From CAYHZL01 sp964361075 (GTDB lineage Bacteria; Bacteroidota; Ignavibacteria; UBA10030; UBA8401), in NCBI GenBank assembly GCA_964361075.1, contig CAYHZL010000046.1, positions 1 to 19,042 of the forward strand: DNA of 19,042 nucleotides, written 5' to 3'. The notes under the pieces are model-generated. The model saw only the letters and a program-made list of their open reading frames with translations, was not told where the DNA came from and did not search any database. Numbering within the stretch: the first letter of the stretch is position 1; each line of letters starts with the position of its first letter. A program made the translations under genes and the position numbers. Shown here piece after piece: positions 15,266 through 19,042 of this stretch.

Positions 15266-17701
15266 ATGCGCAAATATTTTATTGTTACACTTTTTTTTGC
15301 TTTTGCAATTGCAAATGCAAAAATCATTCGTGTGCCGGCGGATTTTGCAAAAATTCAATCTGCCATCAATGCTACGACAAATGGAGATACGGTGGTGGTT
15401 TTTCCTGGAACATATTTTGAAAATATTAATTTCAAAGGAAAGAACATTATTCTTACAAGCCGCTTTTACGAAACAGGCGATGTGAATTTTATTTCCTCAA
15501 CTATAATTAACGGCAGCAAACCCGCAAACGCTGACATGGCAAGTTGTGTGTTAGTCATTAACGGGGAAGATACAACTACTGTGCTGCAAGGATTCACGCT
15601 AACCGGCGGCAAAGGTACTGCGTGGCAAGATGAGCATAGTCCCGGTAGATACCGTGAAGGCGGTGGAATTCTTACTGCATTTTCTTCTCCGATAATAAAA
15701 AACAATTATCTCTTCAACAATGAAGCAATTAATAGAACCGGATTATCGAGCGCCGGCGGTGGAGCAATACGAAGCGGCGATGGCAATCCACAGATACTCA
15801 ATAATATTATCATGAACAATAAAGGATTGTATGGCGGCGGAATTGTGCTGAATTATTGCGGAGCGATTGTTCGAAATAACATTGTTGTTGGCAACGATGG
15901 CGGGCAAGCGTATGGCGGCGGTGGTCTATGGATGAGTGGTTCGAACTCAAATCCAAAAATTTTAGAGAACAATACTATTGTCGGTAATCATTCTGTGCAG
16001 GATGGCGGCGGATTATTATTGTGGGAAACTTCTGTGATTGCAAAAAATAATATTATCTACGGAAATAGTGCGGCCTCATTTCCGCAAATTTCTTTGAGAG
16101 GTGCTGCATCTATTTCTATTACGTACAGCGATGTTGAAGGAGGGTGGAATGGAAATGGAAATATAAACACATTTCCTTTATTTGCAGATTCTGCCTTGTA
16201 TCTGACACCAAATTCACCTTGTGTTGATGCAGGAGATACGAGCGTTAGCTTTAACGATAATAATTTAAATGATAATGCAATTTTTCCTTCACAAAGGAAA
16301 GCACGAAATGATATGGGAGCGTATGGCGGAAGCCGCGCAAAGGTGTTTGCTAATTTTGCGCAGCCAAAGCTCTCTCTTTCTCATCAACTGATCGATTTCG
16401 GAAAGATTAATTCTGATACTTCTTTAGGCTTTATAGCTTTACGTGTTATAGCGCTCATTTATAACAATGGTTCTAAAAAATTATTTGTTGACAGTATTCG
16501 GTTTCAAATAAATCAAAATGGAAAACTTTCGATTGTTAATATTCCAATAGATAAAATTGGTTTGGCGATTCCTGCGGCAAAGAAAGATTCTGTTATTGTT
16601 GAATGGAAACCAACGCAATCGTATGCATTATCAGATACATTACTAATTTATCATAATGACCCAACAGTTAGCTCTCCATTTAAATTACCAATTATTGGAA
16701 ATGCATTTACAATTATTCCAACTTCAGTTGGTGTACTATATGCTGCATCCGGCGTTGCAGACACTGCAAAGGTGTACACAATAGATACAAGTTCTGTACT
16801 TGCAAAATTTGAAGGCGCTACAGGATTTTCACAAGTGAACAGTATAAGGATTAATCCGAAGAACAAAGAACTGTACGGACTTGTTGTTGGAACTTCAACG
16901 CAACTTATAAGAATCAGCAGTGTTGGTGCAGCAAACTTTACGCTCTCTACAATTTCTATAGCGAATCCAAAAGGAATGGCGTTCGGTTCCGATGGAAAAC
17001 TGTATATGGCAGTGTTCAATGGTACGATTTATTCTATCGATCCGAACACAGGCGATGCAAGCCAAGTTACTACAACAGGATTAAAAATTTCCGGACTTGC
17101 GTTTAATCCGGTTACGGGAATCTTGTGGGCATCTGTTCGTCCTATTTCTTCGGGCAAGGATAATATTTATAAAATCAATCTTGCAAATGGAAGTTCAACC
17201 TTTGTTGGTGCAACCGGTTTTGGAGCTGCGACGAAGGATATTACATTCGACAGCAAAGGAAAATTATTTGGCGTCATTGATTCCGGCTCAACATTCAACA
17301 GCTATTTGATTTCGATTGATACTGCTACTGCAAAAGGAACAGTACTAGGAAATTTGGGCGTGAAAGGAATTGAAGCAATTGAACTTCGCTCATATTTTGT
17401 TACAAGTGTGAATGAAATGAATAGTTCAAAAATTCCAACGCAATTTGTTCTCAATCAAAATTATCCCAACCCGTTCAACCCTTCTACAGTGATCAGTTAT
17501 CAGTTACCAGTGATCAGTAAGGTAACGCTGAAGATTTACGATGTGCTGGGGCGTGAGGTGGCAACGCTGGTGAACGAAGAACAATCCGCGGGATGGAGAG
17601 AAGTGCAGTGGAATGCGAAACTATTCTCCAGCGGAATATATTTCTATACTTTGCGTGCAGGAAGTTTTCTTGAGACGAAGAAACTTGTTTTGATGAAATA
17701 G
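15266..17701 (+). CDS. Secreted beta-helix / beta-propeller protein with T9SS sorting domain
   Basis: This is an 811-residue exported protein. The signal peptide is at about 1-18 (ends ANA). A right-handed beta-helix follows (about 20-340), with repeated N/G-rich rungs such as GGGAIRSG and ILNNIIMNN, and ends in the DMGAYGG-type close. An Ig-like ASH/HYDIN-type segment spans about 367-480. A six-to-seven-blade propeller-like region runs about 485-715 (LYGLVVG, GKLYMAVFNGTIYSID). The C-terminal type IX sorting domain begins near 729 with NQNYPNPFNPST and ends KKLVLMK. It is likely anchored to or released from the outer membrane. No catalytic residues are recognised; carbohydrate or surface binding is possible. 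It follows the kinase/regulator pair. Confidence 0.85.
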   Translation: MRKYFIVTLFFAFAIANAKIIRVPADFAKIQSAINATTNGDTVVVFPGTYFENINFKGKNIILTSRFYETGDVNFISSTIINGSKPANADMASCVLVINGEDTTTVLQGFTLTGGKGTAWQDEHSPGRYREGGGILTAFSSPIIKNNYLFNNEAINRTGLSSAGGGAIRSGDGNPQILNNIIMNNKGLYGGGIVLNYCGAIVRNNIVVGNDGGQAYGGGGLWMSGSNSNPKILENNTIVGNHSVQDGGGLLLWETSVIAKNNIIYGNSAASFPQISLRGAASISITYSDVEGGWNGNGNINTFPLFADSALYLTPNSPCVDAGDTSVSFNDNNLNDNAIFPSQRKARNDMGAYGGSRAKVFANFAQPKLSLSHQLIDFGKINSDTSLGFIALRVIALIYNNGSKKLFVDSIRFQINQNGKLSIVNIPIDKIGLAIPAAKKDSVIVEWKPTQSYALSDTLLIYHNDPTVSSPFKLPIIGNAFTIIPTSVGVLYAASGVADTAKVYTIDTSSVLAKFEGATGFSQVNSIRINPKNKELYGLVVGTSTQLIRISSVGAANFTLSTISIANPKGMAFGSDGKLYMAVFNGTIYSIDPNTGDASQVTTTGLKISGLAFNPVTGILWASVRPISSGKDNIYKINLANGSSTFVGATGFGAATKDITFDSKGKLFGVIDSGSTFNSYLISIDTATAKGTVLGNLGVKGIEAIELRSYFVTSVNEMNSSKIPTQFVLNQNYPNPFNPSTVISYQLPVISKVTLKIYDVLGREVATLVNEEQSAGWREVQWNAKLFSSGIYFYTLRAGSFLETKKLVLMK

Positions 17702-17770
17702 TATCTACTTGCACATTAATCTCATTGCGAATCTCGATGTTGCTTATCGGATTCGTAATCAACCTTACTC

Positions 17771-17875
17771 ACTGATGTTACGCAAAACATGGATTACGTC
17801 ATTCCCGAACGCTTTTATCGGGAATGACGAAACTCTTGTTTTGTTGTCTAAAATACCGTTTTGCGTAACATCAGT
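17771..17875. mobile_element. MITE-like element with 18-bp perfect TIRs
   Basis: ACTGATGTTACGCAAAAC (17771-17788) is matched perfectly by its reverse complement at 17858-17875. TACTC flanks both sides (17766-17770 and 17876-17880). Inside, GTCATTCCCGA (17798-17808) and TCGGGAATGAC (17818-17828) form a perfect hairpin. The 105-bp element has no reading frame of note. Its right end is 15 bp before the ATG of the next gene, replacing any promoter or leader there. Confidence 0.75.
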
Positions 17876-17890
17876 TACTCAATATCACCG

Positions 17891-18736
17891 ATGAAAACAA
17901 TTCTATTGCTATGCTTCGTTACTTCTTCTCTTTTTGCGCAACCTGATTCTGTTGTACTTCAACTTGCACAATCAGAACGGGAGTTTTCAAAAACTGCTGT
18001 ACTGAAAGGCATTAAAAATGCCTTTCTCACTTTTCTTGACGATCAAAGTGTTATGTTTCGTCCGCATCCTGTCAACGGTAAGGAACATACTTTGGCTGGT
18101 CCAGAAACGCCGGGATTGCTTACCTGGTTTCCGACTGTTGTTGAAGTTTCTGCATCCGGCGATTTTGGATATACGACGGGACCGTGGGAATATCGAAAGG
18201 AGAAACTAACCGATGAGCCGTTGAGCTGCGGACATTTCGTTTCTGTCTGGAAAAAGAATAGCGAAGGAAAATGGAAAGTGATTTTGGACGTGGGAAACAA
18301 ATATTTGAAACAGAATAAAAGAGAAGAAAAGCTTCGCACAAAACAATTATTGCAACGGCAAACGAACAAAGTCATATCAGCCAACGCCGCGCGCGTTGGG
18401 ATGCTTGAGACAGATAATGCTTTTGCCGACGTCGCAGGCAAGAAAGGAAATTCTGCCGCGTTTCAAAAATTTGCGTCAGAAGATGTGCGAGTGTATCGGA
18501 GTGGAATATTTCCTACGCAAGGAAAGAAAAACGGATTAGAACTTGTAGAAAATGAAACAGGATTGCGGCACAGTTTTTACGCCGGACAAATCTCAGGCGC
18601 CGGCGATCTCGGATTTACGTATGGCGCTGCTATCAGCGCAACATCAGACACGAGTAACTACGTCCGTATTTGGAGAAAAGAGAATGAATGGAAGATCGTG
18701 CTCGACGTTATGATTCCTGTGTCGAAACCGAAGTAG
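17891..18736 (+). CDS. Secreted protein with two NTF2/SnoaL-like repeats
   Basis: This 281-residue protein starts MKTILLLCFVTSSLFAQ, a signal peptide (about 1-17, cleaved near FAQ). The body contains two similar halves of a DUF4440/SnoaL-like NTF2 fold. The first ends at about 140 (GDFGYTTGPWEY to GKWKVILDVG), the second spans about 175-281 (GDLGFTYGAA to NEWKIVLDVM). Such domains usually bind small ligands or form dimers; no catalytic residue can be named. An in-frame ATG at 17861 adds ten residues but lies inside the transposon-like repeat, so the start at 17891 is preferred. No Shine-Dalgarno is seen. It ends at the terminator at 18767. Confidence 0.75.
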   Translation: MKTILLLCFVTSSLFAQPDSVVLQLAQSEREFSKTAVLKGIKNAFLTFLDDQSVMFRPHPVNGKEHTLAGPETPGLLTWFPTVVEVSASGDFGYTTGPWEYRKEKLTDEPLSCGHFVSVWKKNSEGKWKVILDVGNKYLKQNKREEKLRTKQLLQRQTNKVISANAARVGMLETDNAFADVAGKKGNSAAFQKFASEDVRVYRSGIFPTQGKKNGLELVENETGLRHSFYAGQISGAGDLGFTYGAAISATSDTSNYVRIWRKENEWKIVLDVMIPVSKPK

Positions 18737-18766
18737 GTTCCAGCAGCACCATCATTTCAATTTCAG

Positions 18767-18801
18767 CCGTTCCGGGAAACATTTTCGGAACGGTTTTTTT
18801 T
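18767..18801 (+). terminator. Strong intrinsic terminator
   Basis: CCGTTCCG (18767-18774) pairs perfectly with CGGAACGG (18786-18793) and is followed directly by eight T. It lies 31 bp after the stop of the NTF2-like gene, so it ends the plus-strand transcript. Confidence 0.85.
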
Positions 18802-18829
18802 ATTTTATATCGGGTCTAATACCCCGACG

Positions 18830-18873
18830 TCACAAAGTGATCTGGCGAAGCCATCACTTCGTGACCTTCGGGA
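18830..18873. repeat. Nested 22-nt double mini-hairpin units
   Basis: Removing all 44 nt restores a hairpin CGACG-CTTG-CGTCG. The 44 nt themselves parse as a host unit, TCACAAAGTGA (18830-18840) + TCCCTTCGGGA (TC at 18841-18842 and CCTTCGGGA at 18865-18873). It is interrupted after TC by a second unit, TGGCGAAGCCA (18843-18853) + TCACTTCGTGA (18854-18864). The inner insert is exactly 22 nt, and both insertions are followed by C. Confidence 0.65.
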
Positions 18874-18884
18874 CTTGCGTCGTC

Positions 18885-18931
18885 ATTCCCGTCCCAAAGG
18901 GATCCCTTCGGGACATGTTTTTGGCGGGAAT
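18885..18931. repeat. Hairpin interrupted by a 22-nt double mini-hairpin unit
   Basis: ATTCCCG (18885-18891) and the C at 18914 together pair with GCGGGAAT (18924-18931), an 8-bp stem. Between them lies TCCCAAAGGGA (18892-18902) + TCCCTTCGGGA (18903-18913). Excising exactly those 22 nt recreates the perfect stem with a 9-nt loop. Confidence 0.65.
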
Positions 18932-18941
18932 CTATTTGTGG

Positions 18942-18966
18942 ATGCCCGATAAGAGCATTCGGGCAT
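18942..18966. repeat. Hairpin sharing its core with the MITE at 17771-17875
   Basis: ATGCCCGA (18942-18949) and TCGGGCAT (18959-18966) form an 8-bp stem. Read on the minus strand, its centre CCCGAATGCTCTTATCGGG differs at two positions from CCCGAACGCTTTTATCGGG at 17804-17822. It belongs to the repeat-rich tail (18802-19042), where no gene is seen. Confidence 0.5.
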
Positions 18967-19042
18967 GACAAATACCCCGTCCCGCCTTGCGCATAGGCGT
19001 CAACTTAACTCGTGATTACTGAGGGGAAGAAGATGTGCAAAC

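Noticed and set aside
17709..17894. 61-residue plus-strand frame across the MITE
   Set aside because: It runs through transposon-like ends and hairpin sequence, and its predicted protein has no recognisable pattern.

Overview
The window looks like chromosome from a member of the Ignavibacteria/Chlorobi side of the Bacteroidota. The main evidence is an 811-residue secreted protein ending in the type IX secretion sorting domain typical of that group (NQNYPNPFNPST near its start, a GxYFYTLRAGxFxxTKKLVLMK-like end). AT-rich sequence, few Shine-Dalgarno sites and abundant short intergenic repeats fit this. The assignment is inference from sequence style, not from a marker gene.

Minus strand, 244-8910. 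A tight gene run reads hrcA - grpE - dnaJ - ComEA-like HhH protein - PilM-like protein - rsmD - coaD - aminotransferase (7087 down to 662). Several junctions are 4-bp ATGA overlaps or gaps of a few bases, so it is probably one transcript that starts at a sigma70-like promoter at 7135-7163. It joins heat-shock control and the DnaK co-chaperones to DNA-uptake/pilus-like, rRNA-methylation, coenzyme A and amino-acid genes. An FmdB-type zinc-ribbon gene follows beyond a MITE-like element. Upstream on the same strand are a receiver protein with an orphan DHp-like helix, tRNA-Gln(CUG), and a small cysteine-rich CWC protein.

Plus strand, 9188-18736. First comes a very large 2-oxoglutarate dehydrogenase/decarboxylase that fuses an E2 catalytic domain to E1 (actinobacterial Kgd/OdhA architecture). 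A LytS-type sensor kinase and LytTR regulator pair follows with overlapping reading frames. Then come the T9SS-exported beta-helix/beta-propeller protein and a small secreted protein with two NTF2/SnoaL-like repeats, which ends at a strong terminator.

Intergenic DNA is the most unusual part. Gaps at 1-243, 7088-7469, 8435-8712, 8911-9187, 12806-13172, 15004-15265 and 18737-19042 contain no convincing genes but are full of repeats. Three MITE-like elements have perfect or near-perfect terminal inverted repeats and 4-5 bp target duplications (544-660, 15105-15243, 17771-17875). A second class is a modular 22-nt unit made of two adjacent 11-nt mini-hairpins (4-bp stem, 3-nt loop, first base T, last base A). 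The units are inserted without target duplication into other hairpins and into each other. At several sites, removing exactly 22 or 44 nt restores a perfect host stem-loop, and two loci show units nested inside units. I do not recognise a named family for this and consider it the best candidate for an undescribed element.

The 12988-13172 and 15004-15099 stretches show nothing further that I can support.
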